A stretch of DNA of 64,000 bases from Allodiplogaster sudhausi (GCA_945643635.1 CALZFC010000252.1:1325001-1389000); one strand, 5' to 3'; counted from the first letter of the stretch, positions 10,899 to 22,470 are shown. Translations and numbers: made by a program. The notes: generated by a model from the letters alone, not told the origin.

Positions 10899-12138
10899 CT
10901 TATCTCATCTCTTTAGGCCCTGGCGACAGAGCAGCTTCGTTTGATGGAAGCGCGAGAGAGGCGAACTCAAGCAGAAGCGGCGTGGCAAGAGCTGAAGAGA
11001 AAGGGAGATAGTCAGAAGAGAAGAGCAGACGATGCAGAGGAGCAGCTGAGGCTGATAGAGCAGAGACTGCGGGAGTCGGATGCCACTGCCAAACTTCTCG
11101 CTCTCGCACAGCGAGAGACGCAGCTTCTCAGGGACAACATTAAGATTGTGCGTACCTTTGCACTTTTTCAAGTCTGCTACTTCTGGCTCTATTCCCGGAC
11201 GCAGTAAAACAAAAGGCCTTTGGGAGACCTTATTTGTAAAAGGGGATATTTATAGGAGGGATTCGAAAAATAAGGGTTGACTAATTAAAAATAAATAAAA
11301 TTTGGGCACACTTTAACTTTGACTCGTGTTCTGGAATAGAGCCCGCAAGTGACCTGAGCGGTAGTTCTACGAGGTCTTAATTTTTTGTTCTCATCGTGAT
11401 TGGTATAGTTAGCTAATAGTAACCACTTATCTTTTTTTCAGTTAGAAGAGTCGAAAAGGGAACAGTCTTCGTTGAACGATGAGAAGGAAGAAGAGAAGGA
11501 GATGAGGATGCACTCTTTGGAAGTGGAACTGGAGAGGGCGAGGAGGAAGATGGGAGAGATGCTCAGTTTGTTGGAGGAGACGAGGCAGAGCAGAGGAGAT
11601 GCAGACGTCGCAGCCAAGGCAGAGAGTGATCGCGCACAGGAACTCAGACACAATCTGTACCGAGCTGCGAAGGTGAAAACATGAACAGGCATTTCACTTT
11701 AGAGAGTAGAAGTATTAGACACAGTAGAATTCCTTCAGCTGCTGCGCGAACAGAATGAAGCAGCGCAGCAGAAGTTTCTGTCTTTGCAAGCTGTGACTCA
11801 GCGACAGGAAGAGTACATCTTTCAGCTACTCAGGCAAATCGAGGTTGGCTTTCGTCTGCTCGCTCGCTAGCAGTCGTAGTTCATAACCAACTTTGCAAAA
11901 AAGAGTGAAATAATATTCCGATGAAATTGCTGTTGCATGCAGTTATGTTCCGTTATCAGAATCCTTTATGGGGGAACTTTCCTTGAAAGGAGATGAACGA
12001 CGAGAGGAGCCGAAGAACTGAGTGGGGCGAGGAAGGAAATTCCATTTCAACGTCCAGCCGCATCGGAATTCCTCTCAGAAGTGTCAATGCCGAAATAGCC
12101 TCCTACGAGTCCTCCCAGTACGTCTGGTTTTCCCTTCT

Positions 12139-12176
<38 letters not shown>

Positions 12177-12303
12177 TTCATTCAGTGACTCTGACGTGGC
12201 TGGACGCTCTCTGATCCTGTCATCTCCACCTCCTCCAGTGGGAATAAATGGCCATTCAAATGAAGACGTGTTGACGGAAGAAATGAGTCGCATATCCCTC
12301 TGA
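7151..12303 (+). CDS. TSC1: Hamartin (TSC1 homologue), 1100 aa, 22 exons
   Basis: Hamartin pairs with tuberin to restrain Rheb and TORC1 at the lysosome. Proposed exons: 7151-7247, 7299-7393, 7457-7609, 7674-7826, 7894-8018, 8077-8235, 8352-8437, 8505-8600, 8654-8868, 9051-9295, 9385-9532, 9634-9872, 9925-10136, 10197-10288, 10336-10419, 10507-10626, 10684-10854, 10917-11147, 11442-11672, 11739-11843, 11990-12117, 12186-12303. They total 3303 nt, exactly 1100 codons plus stop (human hamartin is 1164 aa). The N-terminal helical-repeat region matches the family: LLDCLNECF, PSWVPKIAFHP, FFFLYGIYPHNFMKFLR, VRLHPSILELT, TRWTQREPHDFLDDC. After a long Ser/Pro/Gly-rich linker, LRSRLMLVNQHLLYERSC corresponds to the start of the human coiled coil, followed by about 400 residues of coiled coil. 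Linker exons 9-12 are the least certain. Introns are 43-294 nt, several with (CT)n. Confidence 0.93.
9540..9612 (+). repeat. (CT)n-rich tract in a TSC1 intron
   Basis: A CT/CTTT-rich tract sits between exon 11 and exon 12 of TSC1, on the sense strand upstream of the acceptor TTAACGCAG. It can serve as an extended polypyrimidine tract. Confidence 0.8.
10858..10889 (+). repeat. (CT)n microsatellite in a TSC1 intron
   Basis: A run of CT dinucleotides between TSC1 exons 17 and 18, on the sense strand. Confidence 0.9.
12143..12171 (+). repeat. (CT)n microsatellite in the last TSC1 intron
   Basis: A CT run just upstream of the acceptor CATTCAG of TSC1 exon 22, sense strand. Confidence 0.9.
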
Positions 12304-12709
12304 GATTTAGTTTGCTTAGCTCATTGCGTTAGAAAGAGGCCAAAACTTGTTACAGATTTCCTACGTTGCTTTATTGATGAGAAGATTGCTGTGTAAGACA
12401 GAGTCAGCCAGTTTAAACCATTTAACCATTCCGTATGCTCCCCCTTCACCAAACATACTTGTTCTTTTGTGGTGGAAGAAATCCATACGGGAGTACTTGG
12501 ACATTTCTGTTCTAATTACTAATTCATGCCAAGACGGATTTTTGTTGTTTTGTTGGAATCTTTCATAAATTTTCTGACAGGCTTTTGCTTCTATAATCCA
12601 CACTAAAATGAGTGGAAGAATTGGCACTGAAGGTTTTCGTTGCCCTTGAAGATGCTTGATTGTGAAGTGGGGAAATGAAGGAGAGTTGTGAAGTTTAAAC
12701 GGGCGGTAG
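12304..12709. other. Short intergenic spacer TSC1 - Twinkle
   Basis: 406 bp between the TSC1 stop and the Twinkle start on the same strand. No ORF looks real and no canonical AATAAA was found. The short same-strand spacing would be compatible with an operon or simply with tight packing. The sequence does not decide. Confidence 0.5.
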
Positions 12710-14083
12710 ATGAAACGAGCAGATGTTCTCCGTCGACTTCTGACTGTTTGGCAGCCAATCGCCCTTCACAAGCTTCCGCACATTACGGTCTCTCTTCCTA
12801 CCGTTTCACTTAAGAATCTGACTGGTAGTATTAGAAATTATTTGAATGTTCTCTGGGATTAAATGGGATGTTATTACTGCAGAAGTAAATGTAAAAATGA
12901 AAGTTGAATAACTGTAGAGTGAAGGACCCCGCCATCGTTCCGTGGCTGCAGCCACGCGCCCTTCTGAAGATGACCCCTCTTCCTTGCCTCTTACAAGTCG
13001 CACCGAGATTGTAAATGCTCTGAAAGAGTTACGACTTAACTACTTCGTAACGGTTGGTTGCTGCAAGATCTCCTTGGTTGTCTTCTCTTCTTCCTCATTT
13101 CTTTCTTTCCAGCCTCACACTCGGCGCATTCGTTCGCAGTGTCCTGAATGCCATGAAGAAGACGCAGTGGACATCTCGCCCTTCGGAGACAGCGTCGACT
13201 GTATTCACTGCTCAGCGAATTGGTCTCATTTCGACCTCTATGAGGTTACTTTCGTCACTTTTTTATCAGATGCGTTATAGAATATTCGGATTTGGTATTG
13301 TAGAACGAAAAGTAGGCGATATTATTGGCAAGTAGAGGTGGTAGAGGGGTATTTGTGGCTGCGCTGCTCAATTCATGCAAGGATATCCTCCGTCTCGATT
13401 GCTCTAGTCGAGAAAAAAAACCGAAACTCCTTCTATAATTCTGTGCCATTGGCTACGGAAACCGAGTACTACTAGAGGCGTCTCTTTCTCCTTTGATACG
13501 GTAACATCCGGTGGTTTCCTTTGCCCTCCAGCTTCCCCCCCCCCATCACACATCCACCCTCCCCTCTCACTCCTTGTAAAACCAATTCATCCAGTCCGCC
13601 CCACCTTCATTTCCCGTGCAGCTTTCTTTTCTTCGACATGACAACGGGAGCGGGGGAGGTTTGTTCACCAATCTCTCTCCTCCAATTTCCAATTCTGGGC
13701 ATAGGCTATCATCCTTAATTCCATGTCGCTCTCGTTAGATTATGATCTCTCATCACTTAATTTCTGCCTTTAGATCGTGATTGCCAATGACAGCTCTCTC
13801 TGATGCTTTAGAATGTTGTTTAGGGGTGGCAGCTTGGAGGGGGAAGTAGGGGGAGGGAGTAGTGGACGGGGCGAGTGTTGGTTGAATGTCCTCCCCGGAG
13901 TGTCCCCTAGTGATGTGATGGGGTTCTCTTCATCTGCAGAAGAGAGTTCGCATAGCCGAACAAGAGAAACGTCAAGGCGAATCTACAGCCTCCCTTCCTG
14001 AGAACGGAACCTCATCTGGCACTCCCAGAAGAGCTCTCTCTCAACTGCCGGACATGGACGACGTCAGTTATTATCCTCCTACA

Positions 14084-14125
<42 letters not shown>

Positions 14126-16166
14126 GCTCTCTCTCCATTTTATGAAATATTATATTTTTTTAACATTTTCGAATCCAGGGTAATTGGTTAATTAACAATT
14201 GGAACATGACCTGGTAGATGTAAACGTGTTGTTCTAGTTGAAGTGGTTATATTATTCCCCTTTATTCTAACAGATTTATGCACTTCGTAGTGGATAAAAA
14301 AGGTGAGATAATCGCAAAAAAAGAGGCACAAATCCACACGCCGCGTTCTTTCTGCTCAAAATTGCTCTATAATAGCTGTCTATTGAACGAGGAGGGACAA
14401 ATGGCTGAAGGGGGTGGAGAAGGAAGAGAGAAGAGGGAAGCACTGCAGATCCCTGCCAGGTCTTTCCGATATTTAGCTCTCTATATGCGAGGAAGAGAAT
14501 AACATAATGCAGTCTGCTGCTGGCAAAAAATTCATGGCTTAGAAAATAGAGAGGGAAAGTGAGGTTGGTAGAGAGGGAGAAAGGAGAGTGTATGTAAGAA
14601 GAAAGAGAGGCAGATAGAGAGAGGCAGAGAGATAGAGAGAGAGAGAGAGGGAGAGAATATATAGAATGAGTGGTAGGAGATGACTACTACATAACTATAT
14701 AGTAATCAAAAGATGGGAGTCGATTTGATATTTGCTGTACCAGTTTTCTCAAAATCAGCGCACCTTAAAGAATAGCATGGAAGTTTGTGAGATGACAGCG
14801 CTGTCAATGAAAAGAAGAGTTTATCTTGAATGACGATTTTTTTTGGAAAATAAAAAGTGAATTTCAGCTGGATTCGGATCTCTATGACAGCGTCGGCTAT
14901 CTTGATCTGATAAATACACAGAAGGAGGCAGAGAGAGCGAAGCTGGAGGCAAGATTGGAACACATCCGCAGGCTCAGGGCTGGGTTCGCTCTCTTCTTTT
15001 CTTTCTCCTTACACGTTTATTAGTTAATTGAATTGCCCGTTCCTTTCGAAAATCGTGAATTGTACAAATCGTTTCAAGAATGACCCCATCTCCTTTACAC
15101 ACTCTTTCATTTCTTTCACTTCACCTTCTGCACGTGTTTGCAAAGAAACGTGGAAAGGGCGACTTAAATGCCTCCTTGGAAACTTTTTCTGTGGAACCAC
15201 TTTTCTTTACATTGAGCGGAACTCGCTTTCTCTCTATCTCACCTTTTCTTGTTAACTCTTTCCCAATTTTTTTCCTTCTGCTGTCTACTTGCCGTTATTT
15301 CATTATTATCTCCTCTTTCATTCTTCCAGAAATTATTTCATGATTCATATTGGTGAAAGAATCACTAATTTGTGGATGAACGATAGTGACAGCACAGAAT
15401 GGGAAGAGGCTGGTAGCCCCTCCACTCCATTCCAGACCTCCGTTCCATTGAGAACTCCTTCGTTGCCTCGCTCTCTCTGTCTTTTTGTTCCCTTGTGCAT
15501 TCCCTTTATTCTGTCCTTGCCAACTCCTGCGTGTCCCCCTTCCCCCTCCTTCAATATGGTCGGAATGATTTTGTGGTGTGTGTGATGAGGGAGTCGTCTT
15601 GGTCTTCCTCTCCCTCCATCTGGCACTCTCGCTTCTCCTTCTCTTCCTCCTCCCCCTCTCCTCCCTCTTCTTTATCTGACTTGGTGGGAGATGCTTCTTC
15701 ATTTGAACTCTACAGCGAGTGAGTCTGCGCTTTCTCCCTTGGTCGCATGTAATTATTCTCTCTATTTAATCTAACCTTTGACTCACTTTCATCGCATTCG
15801 GCTGAACTGAAATCACCCTCGTCGTGTAATAAAATAATTTGGAATTTCAATAAAGGAAGATTTCCAAATTGTTCCCACTTACAATTAACATATTTAGTAG
15901 CGATACTGATGGATATGATTGGGTTTTCCTTGCAGCGCGGACTCCCTAACTCCTCGGGATGTCGCGGAGTCTTCTTGTCCAGTGGACCAACTTCTTGCTT
16001 TCCATCCCGACCCTGACATCAAGTACTTCTGGGAGGACTCAAGAGACATCGTCGATGTCACGGACGTCGAGGATCGCCTCGAGATACGTCGTCTTCAAAG
16101 AGGACTAGGCATCGAGGTGCACCTTGCTATCCCTCCCTCCCTCCCTCTCCTCTCTCTCTCTCTCTT

Positions 16167-16213
<47 letters not shown>

Positions 16214-16560
16214 CTCGCTAACTCGTATTTGCAGCGCGTAAGTGCAGAGAGCCTTTCTCGATACAATACCCGTGTCTCGATGAGCACCTACCGCCAGCCT
16301 GCCATTCTGTATCCGAGGTTGGAGTACTCATTTTAGAACACTGTAATTTCTGCTGTTTCTTTCAATACTCTCTATGGTGGCCACAGATACCGCGGGCCAA
16401 CCTGTCGAAGTCGTCCTCCTTTCGGACTCAAAGTTATCAGCCTGATTGAGCCTAATTCTGTTACATTGTACAAGGAAAACTACCCCATGGACGAATCCAG
16501 GTCGCTTAAGGCTATTCTTATTTTAGCTCTGCTTCCATTACATTTTTTTTAGCTATCGGC

Positions 16561-16638
<78 letters not shown>

Positions 16639-17530
16639 CTCTTGCTCTCTATCTCCCTCTCTTTCTCTATCTATCTCTGCTTCTTTATCTAGATTCTCGG
16701 GAATCTTCGGCTTCCACATGGTGACCCCGGCCGACACCAAAGTAGTTCTCACGACAAATGAACGGGACGCACTGGCCGTCTACGAAGTGGCGGGCATGCT
16801 TGCTCTTGCTTTGCCAAAGGGAGAGAAACTGGATGACCAGGTCAGGCACTCGTTTCTCTCTCTCTTTCTCTCACTATCTCTCTCTCTCCCATTCTCTCGC
16901 TTCTTTTCCTCTGCCATTTCCTTGTCGCTCCTTCAGGTGCTGCCGTTCCTTGAAGAGTTTGCCGTGATCTATCTGTGGTTCCCTCACAAGCAGATGGATA
17001 ATGCGCGTGACTATGCGACGGTATTGAATCCATCGCGTTGTCGGCTGATCACGTGCGTTCTCTGCTTCTTCCATGGCTACAGTAACTGGGACTTGATCCT
17101 TTCCAGGCATAAAGCTCGTCCAATCGAACTTCTTCGTAAGAATCGTGCGACAGAGATTGTTGATGGGATTGAGACTTCCGTTGCGATGTTCGAGAAGAGA
17201 TTCCGCTCGATGATTGATATGCGAGATGGTCTACGGGAAGAACTCTTGCATGACGACACTCGCCTGAGGGGGATTGCACAGGCGAGTCCATTCTATTCCT
17301 CGATAATCCCTGCCAGACTTCTTCTTGCAGTGGAAGCGATTCGATATGCTCAATCGCTATCTCGTTGGCTTCCGAAAGGGAGAATTGACTGTTCTGACGG
17401 GGCAGACTGGAGTCGGCAAGACAACCTTCCTGTGCGAGTACGCCTTGGACCTCTTCACGCAAGGCGTTCGTTGTATTCTTTCTGTCTCCATTTTCTTAGC
17501 TTCTCTTCTGTTCCTCTCTCTCTCTATCTT

Positions 17531-17566
<36 letters not shown>

Positions 17567-18419
17567 CGTTGTCTCGGCTTCACTCTCTCTTCTCTGTCTC
17601 TTATCATGATCTCTTCAGGTTCGCACTCTGTTCTGTAGCTTCGAGATGAAAGAAGAGCGTATTCTGAAGTGGATGCTTGTACAGTATGCCGGGTACGTTG
17701 TGTGACGTATTTCCTATGCGTTGAGTTGGTGAGGAAGAAGCGAAGGGGAGAAATGGTTGGTTGAAAGTGGCCGGTCAGTCTGTCCCTGTCAGGCCTTCTC
17801 ATCTCCGCAGTCTTGCCCGTTCCCGTACTTATGTCAATGGAGTCAAGTGAGCTCATTCTGAGAAGGAAGCGAAGTGGAGGAACTTCCTTGACTTGATCAT
17901 TTTGTTGATGAAAGACGCCCCGCCCTCTTCGCTTCCCTCTTTCCTGTCGTAGATTTATGTTGTCATCCTTTGCAACCTGCCAATAGACATGGCGGATAGC
18001 TGCACCCGAGCACTGAATGAGTTTCCTTGGATAGTCGGCTCCTGTCCTTTTTCTGAGTGGGTCGCTGCTCCTCTGGCGAAAATCAAAAATGTGTTGTGGT
18101 TGTTCGTGCGAGTGATTGGTAGGAAAAGTGAGTTGAAGAGATTTAAAGTGAATAGTTGGAAGGTGTGATGGAAACCATCCCCTTTGCAGGATCCCCGTAC
18201 ACCAAGTGCAGAATTCCTCTCTGGTTGATGCCTGGCTTGACCGATTTGAACGCGCGAAAGGAACTCTCACGATTATGAAGAGTGATGAATTTCGTGATCA
18301 GAAGCTCTCCGAAATAGTTGAAGTCAGTCCTTTAAATTGTCACATTTTTTTCTTTACGGGTTTATCTTTTCAGCTTTTCAGTCTCATACTTGTCATAAGC
18401 TGTCCCTCAACAGTTCTCC

Positions 18420-18492
<73 letters not shown>

Positions 18493-18796
18493 GTCTCTCT
18501 CCTCTGCAGGCTATCCGAGCAACGATAGCCTCGAATGGCATCCACCATGTAGTGATCGACAACCTGCAGTTCCTGGTTGGCCACTCTCTCTTGAACGACG
18601 ACTCGGTCTCTGGAATCGACCGAATGAATGCTCAGGTCAACAAGCAACGGGTTTTCTCCGTACTCTTAGTTTTTCTATTTCAGGACCGCCTTGTGGGGCA
18701 TCTTCGTCGGCTGGCAACTGACTATGACGTTCACATCACTCTTGTTGTTCACCCTCGCAAGACTGATGTCTGTTTCTTTCTCTCTCTTCAACTCTT

Positions 18797-18833
<37 letters not shown>

Positions 18834-19327
18834 CTCGCTTACTCTCATTCACTACGGGTCCTCTTCATACGCTTTTTCGTTCTCTCTGGCCTCTTCAGAT
18901 GGCATTCCAATGCCTTGTCTGATTGAAATTATTTATTTAAAAAATTAAAGCAATAGTTTGTTAAATTTGTTCAGAGGTTCGTCTTATCTTATCGTTCTCT
19001 CTGTACTGTTTACAGAGCGATGTTGAATTGGATGTTCATCACTTCGGAGGCACTGCTCGAGTCACTCAAGAGGCTGACAACGTCCTCGTCATCCAGCGGA
19101 AAAGGGACGAAACTACGCGACGTCCACGAAAATTTCTCTACGTGCGCTTGCTGCAATCGCATTTTTTACTTCACATTTTTACTAAATTTGGAAACAACAT
19201 AATCTTTACAAATGCGTTGCAGATAAAGAAGAACCGCGGGGCGGGATTATTACTGGAGGGCGACTTCCTGGAAATGAACTTCCACCCGGCCACGTACTCT
19301 CACAGCCTCGTCCCCCTCGACAAGTAA
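12710..19327 (+). CDS. TWNK: Mitochondrial replicative DNA helicase Twinkle (T7 gp4-like), about 20 exons
   Basis: Hexameric 5'-3' helicase unwinding mtDNA. Exons that join in phase: 12710-12824, 12952-13052, 13113-13244, 13940-14062, 14868-14983, (15330 to about 15718, internal junctions unresolved), 15936-16116, 16235-16317, 16387-16500, 16693-16840, 16937-17052, 17107-17281, 17331-17465, 17619-17692, 18190-18322, 18510-18635, 18684-18767, 19016-19141, 19223-19327. The N-terminus [16 protein letters not shown] fits a mitochondrial presequence. Next comes a zinc ribbon, CPEC then CIHC 16 residues later. A Ser/charged insert is encoded at 13.9-15.7 kb. The TOPRIM-like region has [15 protein letters not shown]. 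The RecA-like helicase has Walker [26 protein letters not shown] (Walker B region), VHPRKTD and [11 protein letters not shown]. Exon 17107-17281 uses a GC donor (CAG|GCGAGT). Coordinates of the insert exons are the weak part. Confidence 0.9.
14086..14118 (+). repeat. (CT)n microsatellite in a Twinkle intron
   Basis: A CT run shortly after the donor of exon 13940-14062, in an intron of about 805 bp. The rest of that intron also holds purine-rich GAGAGA stretches near 14600-14655. Confidence 0.9.
16564..16632 (+). repeat. (CT)n microsatellite in a Twinkle intron
   Basis: A compound CT/CCCT tract between exons 16387-16500 and 16693-16840, on the sense strand. Confidence 0.9.
17518..17564 (+). 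repeat. (CT)n microsatellite in a Twinkle intron
   Basis: A CT-rich run in the intron that splits the codons just after the Walker A exon, sense strand, upstream of the acceptor CTCTTCAG. Confidence 0.9.
18423..18500 (+). repeat. (CT)n microsatellite in a Twinkle intron
   Basis: A long, nearly pure CT run leading directly into the acceptor CCTCTGCAG at 18501-18509, so the microsatellite itself forms the polypyrimidine tract. Confidence 0.9.
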
Positions 19328-20429
19328 TCTGCGTCCTCTCTACTGATCTTTCCTCTCCCTTCATTTCTCATTGGGTCTTGTTCTCTCCCTGTTAATCCAT
19401 CATTTTTCTCCGGTTCTAAAAATGACCCGTGTAGGGTCCGCTAGAATGACAAATTCATCGATTTCCCACTGCCATTCCCTTTCATGCATTCAGATCTTCA
19501 TTTCAATGTCACTTTATCTAACTGTTTTTTTTATTTGCTTTACAGCTTGATGTATCTTTACACTTTGTTAAAATTGCTTTAGACGCTAACGATGTCAATT
19601 TTCTTTTTTTTTTCTTTTTAATAAAGAAACGACAACCATTCCTCATTTAGTTCTTCAAGTTCGGAAGAAAAATGCTGAAAGAAGAAGATTACGAGAGGTG
19701 GTAATTTATTTGTGATGGCAGTGGAGAGTGGGAGAGACATGGCAGGCGAGGGCGTTGACCCTTCTACCTTTTCAATCTCTACTTTCCGGTCTCGAACGCG
19801 CAAGAACGAGAAAAGAAGAGTGGATGTGGATCGGATGGAGTTGCCCTGTTTGGGAGGAGAACGAGGCACTCACTCTTGATTGCACTCGCCATTTATGCCG
19901 TTCTCTTCTATTTCTGCTCACTGCCATGAACAGTTTGACAACTCAACTCATCGAAATGTGACGTTTTTGAGAATTAGTCAGCCAACTTACTTTCACGAGG
20001 AAATGACAGGAGGAGAGAGAAGAGAAAGAGCAACGAGGGTTTGATAAAGGGGAGAGAGAAAAAAAGAGAAAGAGGAAGAAGAGAAAGCGGAAGAGATGGT
20101 ATTCTGAAACATGCTGTGCATTCCATCAACAATGCAACGAGGGAGGACGCACTGGCACTAGCTTATTTGGAATCATAATCTGATTATGCTAAATGACTGC
20201 CTCAGGCAAGCTTCTCTAACAGTGACTCGTGTAGCAGTCTCTCGCTCCCTCTCACTCTCTCTCTCTCTCTCTCGATCTCCGTCTCTCTTCCCCTCTCTCT
20301 CTCTCTCTCTCGCCCTCTCTCCCTCTCCCTCTCTCTCCCTCTCTCCCACTCTTGTTCCACCACTCTCGCTAATTTTCTGCCTGTATTCATTCTTTTCTCT
20401 TCCATTTAATCTTCGGCCCTTTTCCATCC
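19328..20429. other. Twinkle 3' UTR and intergenic DNA
   Basis: No ORF here is convincing. It contains a polyadenylation signal at 19620-19625 and, at about 20240-20345, an imperfect (CT)n tract with TCGC and CCCT interruptions. Confidence 0.5.
19620..19625 (+). terminator. Candidate polyadenylation signal for Twinkle
   Basis: AATAAA 293 nt after the Twinkle stop codon, preceded by a T-rich run. It is the first canonical hexamer I see downstream. Confidence 0.5.
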
Positions 20430-21548
20430 AGTGGCAATGCTCAATTCGAAAATGAAACTCATGGAAATAAGCTGTTGACAAGTGACTGCAGGAACACAGC
20501 GCTGGGCAATGTATGGGGGCGATGCAATGGGCAGTCCAATCGTGCCACTGTGCAATTCCGTAATATGTTTTTACTGTATGAAAAAATTCCGTTCGAGATA
20601 AATCCAGGTATGGAAAATTGAGAATTCTTCATGAAGCTGGAATCAGCTGTGAGCATTCATACTTTTTCTTTGACGTAAGATTTTAGTTACTTTGTTATGG
20701 CTATTATGTTTTGATGTCCATCTATTATGTCTTGATATGCTTTTTTAGTTCTCTAGCAGGGACCGGGGCAGGGGCCTGTGCTGGCATCTGTCGAGATCTG
20801 ATTGTGAGGATGTCATATGAGATACTTTGACGCTATTTTTGCTGCACGATTTGTTAATAGAGTTAAACCAGCTTATATCTCCTTGGGCTTGGTAACCGAA
20901 AGGATCTAACTTTGGAATGAATGTAATCGGATGTTCATTTAAAAAAAATGAATAACGTTGCTTTGAACTCTTCTTTTTCACTCATTGATATATGATGTTA
21001 AATTGATTTCGTTGTTCGTTCAGGGGGGCCAATAGCGATCGTGTGCCGCGACATCAACCCTTGGATCAAGGACAACAAGGCTCGCACTCTCAGCGTGAGA
21101 TTTTTTTAACTACTAAACAATTTGATGTTATTTAAATCTTTTAATGGTACAAGCTAGTTTCATTATATGTTGCTAGGCTTAGTTGCCGAAGGGATGAAAC
21201 TTTCGAGTGATTGTAATCTGAGGGTCATTAAAAAAGGAGATTTGAACTGCTCCTTTTCAACCATTATTGCAAGATGTTAGTTGAATTCATTGTTAGTTCA
21301 GTGCTCCCATCTAAAGTGCTAACTGAGAATCCTATTTTGCAGAATTCCGTGATTCGGTGGAACTGTCGACTCAACCAACTCGACAAACGACGCACTTGAC
21401 GTCCCTCAGGTTTGGTTAGTCTAATCAAAGCTTTTTTTAGGGATTTAGGGTACGAGTTGGCCACGCACGGTGGCCAACTCGACTTCACGCCGGGGTCTCA
21501 AGGATCTTCACCCGAATTCGGTTCGTTCTTTCTTTCTCTCCCCTCACG

Positions 21549-21599
<51 letters not shown>

Positions 21600-22107
21600 C
21601 TAGCCATCTACGACGAGGTGCTCGGTATGAAGAAGGCAGCGGGGCCAGCGCATCTCAGACAATCACCGCTGCCGGATACGAGGTGTGAATGGGGATCTGC
21701 TGCACTCGCCCAACTCTCGCTTGCACCCTCCCTCTTCTCTCATCGTGGGCGGATGTTGCCTGTAAGTCTGCCGAGTAACTCTTTCGAGAGCGAAAGGAGC
21801 ATGGCAACATTTCCTAATATGCTTTGGCTTGTTTGTTTTTGTATTGGACTTTTATTTTGAATTTTTTACGGTATAAAGAATTTAATTTTTTCCCAATTTG
21901 TGAGAAATTTCTGCTCGAAAGGAGCATATTCTCACAGTTGGGAGTAATATATTTGATTTCTGTGTTCTTGAGTAAAGTTTTTTTCTGTCTATTAGTTGTC
22001 CAAGTGGGAAGAAGTTGGCAAAATGCCAAGATCAGCCGAGCAAGCCATCGCCCGGGTTGAATGCTACTCTCAGGCGTGGCAATTTGCCAAGAAAGCTTGA
22101 GATGTGA
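20430..22107 (+). CDS. Unidentified multi-exon coding segment(s), frame ambiguous
   Basis: Several splice-flanked open segments occur: about 20430-20559, 21024-21094, 21343-21408, 21430-21528, 21604-21680 and 21998-22107. Two readings keep phase. Reading 1 joins the first segment to 21024-21094 (IVCRDINPWIKDNKARTLS) and ends at a TGA at 21397. Reading 2 uses another frame from 21024 (SDRVPRHQPLDQGQQ) through RDLGYELATHGGQLDFTP and IYDEVLGMKKAAG, to a stop at 22105-22107. In the last segment a third frame (LSKWEEVGKMPRSAEQ) is also open to 22098. No family is recognised and no start codon can be assigned. I report it because repeated acceptor/donor pairs around open segments are unlikely by chance, but transcript data are needed to choose the frame. 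Confidence 0.35.
21551..21597 (+). repeat. (CT)n microsatellite
   Basis: A pure CT run that leads into the candidate acceptor CTTTTCTAG at 21595-21603. Confidence 0.9.
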
Positions 22108-22429
22108 GATGGTGGAGGGGTCACGCATGATGAAAGAACAATCGTGCCGGGTGCTTTTTAATAATTGGGCCACGTGGGGAACCTTATCGGGCCCGGGTTG
22201 GACTCTATTGGACTGCACCGATCCCAGCTCTGTGCAGGAATGCCTACAATTACACTTTCAAGTGATTTAGATAGTGATGTCTGTTTATCACACATAGATT
22301 CTTGAAGACGTCCATGACAGCGAAGTGTGTATAAGGAGAGGGAGAGAATTCGATAAAAAGGGTGATAGAGAGGGAGGGAGGCATATGTAGAGCTATAACT
22401 ATAGAGAATGAGAGAGAGAAACATGAGAC

Positions 22430-22470
<41 letters not shown>
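22430..22470. repeat. (GA)n microsatellite
   Basis: A GA-rich run with one AAAG interruption in intergenic DNA. Confidence 0.9.

Noticed and set aside
13622..13658. Possible small Twinkle exon between TGCAG and GAG|GTTTG
   Set aside because: It would put the following exon (13940) into a frame with an early stop, whereas joining 13244 directly to 13940 keeps phase.
15295..15702. 135-codon minus ORF opposite the Twinkle insert exons
   Set aside because: It is Arg/Lys/Ser-rich translation of the complement of CT-rich DNA inside the Twinkle gene.
19728..19961. 77-codon plus ORF and overlapping 83-codon minus ORF after Twinkle
   Set aside because: Neither shows a recognisable domain, splice context or repeat-free conservation signal. 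Their mutual overlap suggests chance.
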